Shown here: positions 34,890 through 46,531 of the stretch, piece by piece | Layout: each line of letters opens with the position of its first letter | Position numbering within the stretch: position 1 is the stretch's first letter | Source of the DNA: Lepidodermella squamata | Lineage: Eukaryota > Gastrotricha | Length of the DNA stretch: 64,000 nucleotides | Assembly: GCA_047495785.1 (NCBI GenBank) | Contig: JBLDXI010000013.1 | Location: 4,278,001-4,342,000 of the forward strand | Direction: 5' to 3' | Notes under the pieces: generated by a model | What the model was told of the DNA's origin: nothing | The model's database searches: none | The model's input: the letters and a program-made list of their open reading frames with translations, nothing else | Program-made: the position numbers and the translations under genes

Positions 34890-36871
34890 TCAGTTTAGTA
34901 AAAAGAAGCCTCGCGACACCAGAAATTGTCGATTCCCAGTGAAATGAGCGTTAATTTCCTCCTGCGTCATTTCGAACGGCGTGATCAGGATGTCATCGAT
35001 GTGCCCATTGAAATCGCCCAGGTGCGGATCTGTGCCAATAATCAGTGGGGCGTGACTAGTGTACAGCGTTCCGTTTATCAATTGAGCATCTACCATGTCG
35101 GAATTTTGGTACAAGCGTAGGATCGAACCGTCGTACGTCACGCAGGCCTGGTTCCAGCCGTTCTGTTGAGCTTTCAACGCGGCGTTAATTGGTCTGTTGC
35201 CAATTGGCCGCCAGTAAACAACTCGACCGACGAGTTTGTTGAAACGCCGAACGCCAATCGATATGGAGTAGTCGGCGTTACGAGGGTCAAGGCTGTTCGA
35301 TAGCAGGCCACCTGCCTCACCGCATAAATGAGGAGTATCCAATGGGCCGTTGGCGCACCTAAAAAAATACAAAAAATGTAAATAAAAATAAATAAATTCG
35401 ATTCGAAACTTAATCAAATTCACAGATAACCGAAAAAAATAAAGAGGGTTTACAAAATTGTCGAACCAAAAATATTGAGGTTCCGGGCTAAATCTAAGCA
35501 CTCTTGGGAGGATTTTATCGAAATTTGGTGCTGGAACCCTAATTTTTGGGTATGCAGGAAGCTCAACAATTTAAATTGTTGGATGAAGTTGATTTTTCAA
35601 TTTTTTTTAATAAGCAACATATAGCGTAATCCGGTACAACTTTGAATAATTTATATTGAATATTGAATAATATTGAATAATTTTGATTAAAATATTTTAT
35701 AATTTAGATATATGGTTTTTTAAATAGCGCAAACAATTACTTGAAAAATAAGCAGATCGAAAATTTGTTTTGAAAATCCGTTGTTTTGAGGTCGGTTAGG
35801 ACAACGTAGCTGTGATTCAGAGCCAAACTACCGCCGCCAGTAACTGCCGACGTTCTCGGATCTCTCGTGGCACCGCTCCGCATCGAAACGTGGTGGCCAT
35901 TGACTGAATGATCAGTCACGTCGGAATCAAACGGCATCCAAATAACAGCCTTCCTAGATTGCGTCAAATTTGTCCGTCCCGAGTTCGACTCAGCTTTGTT
36001 GCAACGGCATAGCAATAAATCGAAGTAAAGAGATGGTGGACACGGCTGGATGGAGCTGCCTTTATAAAAACCGAAATAAATCCGAAAAAATCGGGGGAAA
36101 ATCATTGCTCACCCAGGCTGAAAAAACAAGAAAAATTATTCAAAAAAGATGAAAAATTGAGTTGAGTCAAATTTTTTAAGGTATTTCTAATTATATATGG
36201 AATGATGTAGAATTAATAGGCGATTCGTTCTAGATATAGCTGGAAATACGTGAAAAAAAATCGAAAATTTACTAAAATGCTGCAGGGTTGTCTTTAACGG
36301 CTGCGAGAACATTGCCACCACCGTCCTTGCAAACTGTGTCGTTCAAAGTGATGCTTGCTTCCGGCACGACAGCGTTGGCCAAGCCTCGAATCGTGCAATC
36401 CTCGTTACAGGATTTCGATTTTTCACAGTTTAAACGTGCTGGGTTAAAGGCATGGCCTTCAGGGCAGCACTGGCCTTCCGTTGATTTGTGTTTACACGAG
36501 AAGTACTGGCGGCAGTTGGAGCCGGGGTAACGGCCGGCTTTTCGAACGTCTTCATCTAAACAGAAATCTTGACACGGTATCGGACCTTCGGGTAAGCATT
36601 GTAAGAACCGGTCTTGCCAGAAGTATTTCCCTGGGCAGCGGCGCCGGTAGCCGAACGCGGCTGTTTCATTGAGGAAAAAACATTGGAAATAAGCTGAGCA
36701 GTCGGTTGGATCGGCGTATTTGTCTAGAAAATTGCGACTTTTCGCCCTTTGCCGGCAAAACAAATTTGGATTGATCACTTGAAGATCGAACTCTGTTTTG
36801 CGAGGTTTATTGGCTGGTATGGCTCCGATTGAGGCCAAAAAAGTCGCCAAAGTCAATAGTAATAAATGCAT
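34890..36871 (-). CDS. Secreted Pif-like protein B: chitin-binding domains plus diverged LamG
   Basis: Exons 36871-36273, a 5-nt micro-exon 36117-36113, 36059-35741 and 35358-34890 join in phase (463 aa). The signal peptide is MHLLLLTLATFLASIGA. The first peritrophin-type domain contains DPTDCSAYFQCFF, and the second has NCRQYFSC...CCPEG. The LamG domain ends GDFNGHIDDILITPF, as in genes A and C, but the central ASWCAFF element is replaced by a shorter NKFSICLFF. Codons are less GC-biased than in A and C, suggesting lower expression. The micro-exon (CCTGG) is forced by phase: without it the flanking exons do not join, and with it the alignment to A and C is smooth. Likely role: extracellular chitin-associated matrix protein, diverged within the cluster. 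Confidence 0.78.
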
Positions 36872-38725
36872 GGCAAATTTTGAATCTTGAAAATTATTTT
36901 GAAAAATTAAGGGGGAATTTCAAGTCGCGTGCAGCTCAGCGTTTTATCGCGGCACGCGCTTTGTATGGTCACCACATACGTGATCCTAAAAATAGAATTT
37001 AAAATGGTTAATGGTTTTTACCTTTTTGTCTATTTCGAAATGTCATTTCTTAAATTAGAATTAGTGCTCTAACCTCTAACTCGTAAAATATAAATAAGGA
37101 GACACAATTTCGTTAGAATTTGGAAATTACTGAAATTTAGAAATTGATGAGCTTCTCTCACGAAGTCTTTTTCCCAATTAATGGCCTGTATATCACAGTA
37201 ATTTTTTCCAACCCAATTTCAAAGATCCAGCCCAAGTTCCAACCCAAGTTCCAACAAAGTTCCAACAAAGTTCCAACCCAATTACTAAATGCTAAGGAGT
37301 TCAGGTTAGATCTGGGTAGCGCAGCCCTACTTTAGCGGTTATAACGGTTATTAAGTATTAGGTGAAAAAACCTTGATACTTGATATTCCAAGTCATTTCG
37401 GTAAAATTGAGAAACATTTCAGATCAGGAAACAAAAGTCCGAGCTTCTGCCACCATTTCATCAATTCATTTCTAACTAATCGCTTTTTGATTTTCTATTA
37501 AATAAATTCGACCATCCTTTTCATTGAAATATCGGCAAATCAAAGCCAATTCGCCCGCTCGTGGAATCAGCGAGTTTCGAGTAGAACTTCGATAGCGTGA
37601 TATGTTAAGGTTTTACGCCTTAATCATATATTTTTCAATTATTATTTTTTCTTAGCAATCATTTCCTTGGTTTTGTTGGTCACTGAAAATCGAATATGTT
37701 GTAATTTCTAATGAAAATAATTTCCGCATATCGCTGACCGCATCGAATTGAATAGTTTTGGAATTCTCAAAACATAAGGTGGATTTAAATTTCGAAATCG
37801 AACAAAATCCAAATATCCCGTAATTTGCGACGTGAGTGACAATCGAGTTCTTAACTGGCAAGGCTCGAACATCTTTCTTTTATCAAGTTGCTTTTATACA
37901 TATGATTGGTCTGAATGTAGAGGGTGAATTTTTTTGCAGGCGCAAAAAACTGCTACAGAGAGTCGAAATTATGTCGCAGCGGCCGAATTTAGGGCGGGGT
38001 GCTTCAACAAATATCCTATATTCTTCACTGGCTTTCAAATGGAACCAAATTTGAGGAGATTATGGTTCATCTTGATGTGTCCGAAAATAGGTTGCCTATA
38101 ATTTCGGACATTACGATGACTAAACAATAAAGAGAAAATCAACTATTTGAAAATAAGCTACAGGTAGCCAGTTATACAGGTATAGCTAGGCCGCCTCTTC
38201 AGCTTTGGTACTTGGCCCTTTACCCTGTCTCTATCCAACATGCGTTAAGAATTCTTCGATTATTTTGTTCCCGAAGTTGAAGCAGCCCAACTCAGATACA
38301 GAGAAAAGACGAGAAATTTGTACTGAGTTTGAAGTTTGATTGAAATTAAAACTAGAACTGAGGCTAGACGTCTGTTCTTGTTTTCTTCAATATTTGGACT
38401 CGTGTTCTTGTTTTGTTATTTGTCTGATGTTTACTGCTATTTTTCGGTCACTTGACTACCTAATTCACGTGGTGTTGTTGATTAATCACCCGAACGTGCG
38501 ATGAACTCTACAAAAATCGCATGGCGCCGTTGGCCCCACTGGCGTCGCCGTGTGATGCAATAAACAATCGAGGCGAACGGTGAGAAAACGACACGCGACT
38601 TACCACGCGCTTTCACGCCTTGAAGCACTTTAAAAACCGTCAAAATTTCGCAAAAAAATATCAATTGAAGTTTTTAGATTTCACAATCCACCTCTCATCG
38701 AATTATTTAATTTTGCGAGAAATCG
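36872..38725. promoter_or_regulatory. Divergent intergenic region between Pif-like genes B and C
   Basis: B (minus) and C (plus) start on either side. On the minus strand a TATA-like ATAAAA lies at 36947-36942, about 70 bases before the B start. A short tandem repeat with the unit CCAAGTTCCAAC-like sits at 37208-37280. The short ORFs in between have no support. Shared divergent control is possible but not shown. Confidence 0.35.
37208..37280. repeat. Short tandem repeat (11-13 bp unit)
   Basis: Five to six imperfect copies of a unit like CCAAGTTCCAACC / AAAGTTCCAAC in a row. Confidence 0.65.
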
Positions 38726-41700
38726 ATGAATAAATTGATTTTGCTAGCCTTGATGGCTGTCGGCCTTGTGGCCGTGCCTGGCACCTTTGCCAATGACGGT
38801 GAAATCGTCCAACCCGACTCGATTAGCGCCGTTCGAGGCGGCCGAAGTGGCAGTGGATCGGGCAGCGAAGAAGAAGAAAGCGGTGAAGACCACTTGGGCG
38901 TGAATATTGGCCATGATGCCTTCCTGGACCACTTCCAGAAGTTGCCGGACGAATTCTTGAACACTGCTGACCAGAAATCGGCCGACTTGTTCTTGCAAAG
39001 CTCGCGCCCGTGCTGCTCGCCCGACTTCATTTTCGTCATCGACATCAACGACGAGAACGGCTTCACGCGCGAAAACTGCGAAACCCACATTCGCGAGTTC
39101 ATCATCGCCGTGATCAAGACGGCGTGGAAGAACAAGTGCGACCAGGTCCGCACCGCCGTTGTCGAGTACGGCAGCATCGGCCGCATCCGCACCAACTTCA
39201 CGGCTTTCACCACTGTCGAAGCTCAGATCCAGTACTTCCGCAAGTACACTCCTGGATCAAGCCTTGGTCGCGATAGCAATGCCCTGGTAAATTTCCAATT
39301 TCCAATTAAATTAAATTTTAATTTTAAAATTGAAATCTCAGTACATTCCTAATATAAAATAGCCTAAAATAGCTGGATCTTAAAGAATTTTCAAGGTCGA
39401 AGTAGCTGCTGCAAGGTCTAAAGTTTGGCCTTGAGAAATTAAAATTTTCAAATTTGTTGAAATTTTTGGTTAGGAAATTTGAAAAAGCTCATGATTTCGA
39501 TGATTCACGCCTTATTGCATTTTTTGAAAATTTTTAATTTTATAATCGCTCCGAATATTCTGACCGTCTTTAAAAAGTTTTCCAGATTTAAGCACTGATT
39601 TTCTGAACCTGGCTTTTAATTTTCCCGAATTTTTATCATTTTTTTAGGCTGGATTCACCGGTGCTAAGAAGCTGTTGCTGGAACCTGCCCGCGGTCGTCG
39701 CGCCAGCAGCAACGCGTTCGTTTTCTGGCTCACCCAGTCGAACCCTACCCAGCCGGCCAACCTGCAAGCCTACGTCAACACCTACATCAAGCCAGAAGCT
39801 TACTCGATCGTCGTCGCCGTCGGTGATGAAGTCGACTTCTCCCTGGTCAAGAAGTACGCCACCTCCTCGGCTTTCGCCTTCGCCGTCGATAACATCATCG
39901 ACTTGGTTGGCAAATGCTCCGAATTCTACTTCGACTACTGCCCCAAGCCCAGGTATGAAAATTTCAAAATATTGTCAACTTTCTAGTCTAAAAATTGAAA
40001 AATGAAATTTCAAATTTCAAATCCATAATTACAATTGAGGTAAAAAAGTAAGATTAAAAATTGAAAATTTTGAAATTTTTGAAATTTTAATTTTTTCTAA
40101 ATTATTATAGGACCACCACGACTAAGGCGACTACCCGTACTACGACCACCTTGTTCAACCCGCCCGCGACCACGACCACTCGTTCGACGACCACTATGAC
40201 TACCAGGCCAAAGACCACGACTGCGACCACCCGTACGACCACCACGCTGTTCAACCCGCCGGCTACGACCACTACCCGTTCGACTACCACCCGAACTCAG
40301 CCGACGACGACGACCACCACTAAAACTACAACCAAGACTCATCGCACCTACCCGACCACGACTAAGGCGACCACGCCCACGACCACGACCAAGGCGACTA
40401 CCCGAACAACGACCACCCTGTTCAACCCGCCTGCTACTACGACCACGACCAAGGCGACTACAACCACGCATCACCGCACCAAGCCGCCAAAGACCACCAC
40501 CCATAAGGCTACAACCACTGGCCGCAACCCGGTTACAACCACGACGCACAAGTACACGCACAAGACTACGACTGCGGCTCGTACTACCAGCCGTCTGCCC
40601 GACGCTACCACCCCGCTGCCGCCGTCCGACTTCTGCTTCCAGTGCCGCATGCGCCGCAACCACAAGGATCTGTACGCTGATACGACCGACTGCCATTACT
40701 ACTACCAATGCTTCTACTACAACGAGACCTACGCTGTCGGTATCCGCCGCAAATGCGCTGAAGGCCTCTTCTGGCACGAGGAGGTTCGTAATTAAATTTC
40801 AATTTTTTCCAAAATTTTCAAATTTTTTTTATAGATCCTGCAATGCATGCCCGAGGGTGATGTCCCCTGCGTCGACCGTTGCCGCACCTCTGGCCTGGTC
40901 TGCTACGCCGGTGTTGGTTGCCGTCAATTCTTCGCCTGCGCCAACACTGCCTCGTACGGTATGTGCTGCCCGGCTGGAACCCGCTTCAACGAAACCTCGT
41001 GCGGTTGCGATGAAGATGCTACCTGCACCTCGTCCTGCTCTCAGGTAAATTTTCACAAATAAAAATCTTTTTTAGGAATTTTTCAGTTTCAACAAAATTT
41101 TAAAGGATTCAATTATTTAATTTTAATTTTAATTTCTATTTTTTTTTCTGCTATTTTTGAAATTTTAAAATTTTAAAAATTTAATTCTATTTTTTTCATT
41201 TTTTCTGCAAAAATTTCAGCACAAAATTTAATTTTTCAATTTTTTAAAATATGATCAGAATTTAATATCCTATCCTATTTCCTTTGCTTATAGCAAGGTC
41301 CGGCTGTTGGAACCACTGTCGCCCCGGCTCAACAGTACAACTCGACTGTCTGCCGCGATTCGTTCGGAACCTACATCTCGATTGTCAACGGTGAAGACAA
41401 CGCCTACCAGCTGTTGGACGAAGAGGGTCAAGTGACCGAGAAGCAGTACTGCCCTGAAGGCATCGCCTTCGACCTGGTCACGTGCCGCTGCGACATCGAA
41501 AACGGCGCCACCCTGCCGCCGTCCGAAATCAAGCGCCGCGCCATTCTCTGGATCCCATTCGACTCCGACGCCAAGGACTACTCCTACATGAAGTTCGCCA
41601 CTTTCGTCTACGACGGCGCGCAGGTTGTCACCAACACGGCTGCCCAGGGCGGTGGTTCGCTGTTCGTCAACGAGGGCCACGTCGAAATCCCCGGCATGAA

Positions 41701-42302
41701 GACCTACGACCTGCGCAACCAGGCGTCGTGGTGCGCCTTCTTCCGCTGCGAGTCCGGCAACGGCTTCTCGTGCACCATCCAGGGCGGTGTTCTGTCCAAC
41801 AACAAGGACGCCACCTCGTCCGAGTACACCATCATTCTATCGAACGGCGCTTCGAACACCGTCAACGGCCGTGTCCACTTCTGGAACCCGGTTGGTCCTC
41901 AAACCGTCAACTCTGCCATCTCTGGCACCCCGGCTAGCGGCTGGAACCACGTTTGCGTCACCTACAACGGAAACGCCCTCCGCCTCTACGTCAACGGAGT
42001 GAGTTCCAACGTTAAATAATTTCCCCAAATTTTCATCGAATTTTTAATAATTTTAAAAATTTTTAAAAATATTTAAATTAATTTTTTTTTAATTAAAGGC
42101 TAACACTGATACCGAATTCGTTGGTGGCTACCTGTCCATTGCCCACTGCCCGTACGTCATCGGCCACGACCAACAGATCGGCTACTTCACCGGCCACATC
42201 GACGATGTCCTCGTGACCCCGTTCGAAATGACCGTCGAGGAGATGACCGCTCACCGCGACGGCAACCGTGGCTACCTGCGCAGCCGTGGCTTCTTCCCTT
42301 AA
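38726..42302 (+). CDS. Secreted Pif/BMSP-like protein C: VWA, Thr-rich linker, chitin-binding domains, LamG
   Basis: Exons 38726-39286, 39648-39952, 40111-40783, 40835-41044, 41294-41998 and 42099-42302 join in phase (885 aa). Order: signal peptide (MNKLILLALMAVGLVAV); acidic Ser/Gly/Glu stretch at about 45-60; von Willebrand A domain at about 95-285 (FIFVIDINDENGF ... IVVAVGDEVDF); about 165 residues of Thr-rich mucin-like repeats; peritrophin-type domain with TDCHYYYQCFYY; second Cys-rich module; LamG ending GYFTGHIDDVLVTPF. VWA-ChtBD2-LamG is the order in mollusc Pif/BMSP matrix proteins. The metal site is degenerate: DINDE instead of DxSxS. The Thr-rich part is probably O-glycosylated. 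GC-rich codons suggest high expression. AATAAA at 42503-42508. Confidence 0.88.
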
Positions 42303-42800
42303 GCGACGCGTCGAAAAGCTTACATCTCTAGTATTATCTCGATATAAAAAGTTTATTAGCCGGTGTGAATAGCCGGTAAAGACTTGTATAAAGAAAATGT
42401 TGAAAGATTGATCAAAATTCTATATGCTCAAATGTTGTAGTACTTATTTCCTAGTTTATGCGATTGCTGATTTTCAGCTTGTGATAAAAGCAAGATGGAT
42501 TGAATAAAAAGCACAGTTTTACACGGTGTTGTCATTTTTTGAGAATCGACTAGGGCCAAAACATTCAAATTCATCGAACGCAGATTTGAGTTCGAGATTG
42601 TTAAATATCGGGTCTAGAGGCGTTCCAACGCTTTAGTTGAGCGTCGTGGCGCTACATTTCGATTCTTCATTATTCTTATGTAGATTGGTACTGATGCCCT
42701 CCCTGAACCTGAACTTTTCGAATATTGGGTTCCATTGGGTTGATATTGGAAAAATAACTGATTTGTGGAATCGATACTTTTAATCGATATCTGTGAAATA
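42303..42800. other. 3' UTR and flank of gene C
   Basis: Polyadenylation signal at 42503-42508. Nothing else recognised before the left transposon end. Confidence 0.5.
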
Positions 42801-43892
42801 TACTTTAATTGGCATCTAATCATTTTTTTCTGCATCTAATATCTTTTTTCCATATCTAAATCTTTTTTTCGCATCTAGGCATTTTTTCTACAGCTAATTC
42901 TACTTTTTCTCACATCTAATTTAAAAATAGCTGGAATGACTTCAAAAAAATTGAAAAATGATTCAGCGCGTTTTTCCCGATAAGAACATAAGAAACATAT
43001 GTTTCGTTGCCAGAACATAGGTAAATCGCTTTATTTAGCGAAAAGAAAAGAAAAACATCAATTTAAGGCTTTCCCAGAGCCATATAATGATTCCCAGTGT
43101 AGATGAGGTTGATAATTGGCTTTCGCCCACGTTGACCGTTGTTTATTTTGATTGTAGCGGTCGGCTCCGTGTGAGAGTGCACGGCGATGTTGATGTTCTT
43201 CAGGTAACAATCGCATATAATGCATCGTTGCCAGCCCAGAACCCTGGCACAGCTAGTCATGCTTCGAAAACGACCGCCACGTGAAGAATCTGGTGAAGTT
43301 GCCCTCTTCTTTTTCTTCAATTTATTTTTGATTTGAATGATTTTTGAATGATTTGATTTTGATCAGATTTGAATCTAGCGATTGCTTCCTCCCACGTCGA
43401 ATCAGTTACTCGGAGCTTCTCGAAGTATCTAATGTTTTTACCCCTAGTGGGCTTTTCTCCAACAACGGTATCATCCGATGACGATACTACCGTTGAAGGA
43501 GACGAAAAAATGAGTTGTTTCATGATTTGAGCAAATGAGCAAATGGGCCGATTCAATTTTCAACGACTGATGTGGAGCTGGAAAATTCGCGTGAGGCACG
43601 CGCTAAACATGACTATTTACTACGCCTTTCGCACGTGCATTCTTCTATTAACATTTTCCCACGTGCCTTTTTCCGCGCGCCTGATCTGGCAACGAAACAT
43701 ATGTTTTCTTATCGAGAAAAACGCGCTGAATCATTTTTCAATTTTTTTGAAGTCATTCCAGCTATTTTTAAATTAGATGTGAGAAAAAGTAGAATTAGCT
43801 GTAGAAAAAATGCCTAGATGCGAAAAAAAGATTTAGATGTGGAAAAAAGATATTAGATGCAGAAAAAAATGAATTAGATGAATATTAAAGTA
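42801..43892. mobile_element. DNA element with ~210-bp terminal inverted repeats
   Basis: 42801-43013 and 43686-43892 are long imperfect inverted repeats. The outer words are TACTTTAAT / ATTAAAGTA and the inner words are GTTTCGTTGCCAG / CTGGCAACGAAAC. Within each arm, degenerate CATCTAAT...TTTTTT units repeat. The 670-bp core carries two minus-strand ORFs (separate entry). Size and structure fit a non-autonomous or decayed transposon with long TIRs. No target-site duplication was certain by eye. Confidence 0.8.
43063..43556 (-). CDS. Two overlapping ORFs inside the TIR element; possible OTU-like protease end
   Basis: 43556-43317 (79 codons) and 43320-43063 (85 codons) overlap by 4 bases and use different frames, so they are either two small proteins or one frameshifted gene. 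The second ends NINIAVHSH..., then IINLIYTGNHYMAL. That pattern (hydrophobic strand, then IxLxYxGxHY) resembles the C-terminal part of OTU cysteine proteases, where the His of HY is catalytic. The N-terminal Asp/Cys motif of an OTU domain is not seen. The first ORF has STVVSSSDDTV and a charged helix and is not recognised. Element-encoded remnants are more likely than a host gene. Confidence 0.4.
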
Positions 43893-45171
43893 TGATCCAT
43901 ATCTGTTCTGCAGGCAGTAGATTCCAAGAAACTCTGTAAATTTTTCAGTGAAGACGTGAAACTCTAAAACCCACATTTCGAAGAAAGAATCTACCGCTGA
44001 AACTCCACATTGAGATTGGGAACTTGGGACAATGTATAGTGAAAGATCCAACATTCCCGACTAAGCCGGTGAACGTCAAAAGCCAAGTAATTGGCATTCT
44101 AAAAACAGTCAGCGGTTTCAGATGGATCTTGGAATATTGAGTTGGATGATTATAGTTTCGAAACATTCAAATCGACAGGGTTTTTTTTACAGCTTATTAA
44201 TACAATTTATCTGAAACCTGAAATGGACTTGGCCGAAGTTTTGCCTGTGACTTGGTGGCATGCTTTACTTCACCCTTGGAATTCCGTAATATAACGGTCA
44301 AGTTGCGACATATTTGGGGAAAGAGCTGGATCTTTTTGAATATTACATAAATATTCATTTCGATGCTTGAAAAATCCCATGAGTAAAATGTTTAGAAACA
44401 ATCGTTTGAGTTCATTGCGAATTGCGAATTTCGACATCAAGAGTTGATCCATGCTACCTGGCCCGTTCAATGTTACTTCATACGCCTAAATTCATTCTTC
44501 GTTTTCTTCTCCCTTGCCACCTTAGCGAATCCTACCAAGGAAGATTCCCGGAGGCCATCATAGCCATAAACGATTATAGCGCCCTACTCGTTTTATTTTG
44601 ACTCAGAGTGCCGCTAAAATTCATCGCGCATGCCGAAAATAGAAAGAGCTCACACCGATTAAAATCACGCGCGCAAAATCGACGGTAAATCAATAAAAGG
44701 TGAAAAACAAAGGTGTACCATGGCATTTTAATTAGTTCTCAAAACTGCCTGCAAATGACAATCAGAATCTTTGTATATACAGTAGTCTACTGTATATACT
44801 TAAACTGGCGAAATCGGCCTTGTTCTGAATTCGGAAGATTAAATGTTTGCCTTCAGGTGACTGAGGAATTCGGCTTCAGCCTGAAAATCGAACATTCTAG
44901 ATATTCAATATTCCATCGCCGAACAATTTACTTATTTTGACACCAGCGAACGACCCACTATATGCCTCATATGCAAAAACTTATTTTTACTTGGAAAATT
45001 TGACTGGATTGAGCTAAAAAACATTTTTTATTACTAGTATCTAATTCCCGCCAGTTAGATCGATCTATGTCGTGTGGTAGACAGGTCAAAATAATGGCAC
45101 GAGCTTGATTGAAAAATTTGGTAAAAAAAACCAAAAAGCATTTGATATTTTTTATTTGATTGTAATATGAC
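43893..45171. other. Intergenic region
   Basis: No supported gene. Short minus-strand ORFs around 43833-44470 shift frame and match nothing I recognise. A small palindrome lies at about 44774-44800 (TATATACAGTAG and its complement). Confidence 0.45.
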
Positions 45172-45774
45172 ATGGCCAAAATCCAGCTAATTCTTCTTAT
45201 TATTTTCGCTGCCTCGACAGTAGTTCATGCGAGACGGTATAAACAGCACCACCATTCCGAGCGCTTAATTTTTGTTGTCGATTTCACGGATGACATCGGT
45301 TTCAGCCGCGACTACTGCGAGTCGAATCTGCGGCATTTCATGAGGGAAACTATCAGAGACTTTATGGACAAAGGCGATGTTCAAGTTGCAGTAGTCGAGT
45401 ATGGATCCCAAGCAAGGGTAGCTCTCAAGTTTGACAACTTCGAAAGTGCTGAACAACTCGATAACAATTATCAATGCGGATCGAATAATTTATTAGGACC
45501 GATTTCGAACGCGGCTGATGCCTTTCTAAAGGTGAAAACCTTGATTAAGAGAAGTTCTCTAGGCCGCCGGTCTACTGATAACCACGTGACTGTTTTATGG
45601 CTGGTTCACTCGACTCCGGAGAATATTCGCGCGATGGATGCTGTAGTCGATAAGCTGAAAGTAACTTATCAGTCAGCCCTGCAGATTATAGTCGTCGCTG
45701 TTGGGGACGAAGTCGACGATAGCGAGATTGAAGATGTAACCAGTAGTCAGGACTTGTTCTTTCACGTGAAATGA
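45172..45774 (+). CDS. Secreted single-domain VWA protein D
   Basis: An intronless 200-aa ORF with signal peptide MAKIQLILLIIFAASTVVHA. The rest is one von Willebrand A domain close to the VWA of gene C: LIFVVDFTDDIGFSRDYCE, VQVAVVEYGSQARV, LKRSSLGRR-like and IIVVAVGDEVDD. The metal-ion site is degenerate (DFTDD in place of DxSxS), as in C. There is no Thr-rich, chitin-binding or LamG part, and the stop follows directly after the last helix. Codons are less GC-rich than in C. It is either a fission product or retro-copy of the VWA part of C, or a model of the ancestral donor. AATAAA lies at 45795-45800, only about 20 bases after the stop. Confidence 0.85.
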   Translation: MAKIQLILLIIFAASTVVHARRYKQHHHSERLIFVVDFTDDIGFSRDYCESNLRHFMRETIRDFMDKGDVQVAVVEYGSQARVALKFDNFESAEQLDNNYQCGSNNLLGPISNAADAFLKVKTLIKRSSLGRRSTDNHVTVLWLVHSTPENIRAMDAVVDKLKVTYQSALQIIVVAVGDEVDDSEIEDVTSSQDLFFHVK

Positions 45775-45934
45775 TTAAATGTTGACAAATAATCAATAAA
45801 TATTTCATATAATATAAATCGGCTAGTAACATGAATTTTACTATACCTAATCAAAAACTATCAGGTACACGCAGGAATTGTAATGGGGAAGGTAACGGTG
45901 GTCCAAGTCACCCGAAACACATATTAGATGCTGA

Positions 45935-46290
45935 TGGGGTGACTTTGTACCACTCAAATATCGAAGCCGATAACGTAAAGACCCCATGAGTGGGCTACTG
46001 TTGGATAGCCTGTAAACAGAGTGGTTCGAAAATTACACTCAATTTTGACTTCTATCATGGATTCCATTGGCTAGTCACCCAAATTCTACCAGAAATCGAA
46101 CTTTTCAAATTTCCCCTAACTTTACCTGTCATTTTTACTCGGTGACAACTCGGATTGGTGTAAATTTTACACATTTATAGGCCTGATTTTCCTTGGGCTA
46201 TCCCACTCATGGTGTCTTTGCCTTGCCGGCTTCGATATTTGAGTGGCCAAAGTAAAAAATCTCAAGTCACCCCTTTTTGACACGTCAAAG
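45935..46290. mobile_element. MITE-like inverted-repeat element
   Basis: Imperfect inverted arms of about 70 bp: 45935-46005 against 46195-46290, with a perfect 20-bp core (45950-45969 against 46227-46246, CCACTCAAATATCGAAGCCG). The words CATGAGTGGG and GGGGTGACTT also pair. The outer sequence CACCCCAAATTACG resembles the ends of other elements in this window. Confidence 0.7.
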
Positions 46291-46531
46291 TCACCCCAAA
46301 TTACGTTAATTGAAATTTTCCAGAATTCCGAAAAACATTCATGAAGGGAATGGTAATGAATTATGGGAATTTTGATCCACTTCAATGAGATACCTAGAAT
46401 GATCTCAAAGGGTATATAGGTTGAACTCAATGGCGTGGCTGAATCCTGCGTGATTGTTTTAAACCCAATTAAAAGTGATGAATAGTAGCTTTAGCTGTCA
46501 CTCATTTTTTCAACCTTTTATTTTCTTCAGT

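Noticed and set aside
40097-40777. Long minus-strand ORF (226 codons) opposite the Thr-rich exon of gene C
   Set aside because: It is the antisense shadow of ACC/ACG/ACT Thr codons, giving Gly/Arg/Val-rich nonsense. The sense frame has domains, splice sites and paralogues.
43833-44470. Short minus-strand ORFs that vaguely resembled retroelement pol fragments
   Set aside because: I could not place any catalytic motif, and frames break every 60-70 codons.
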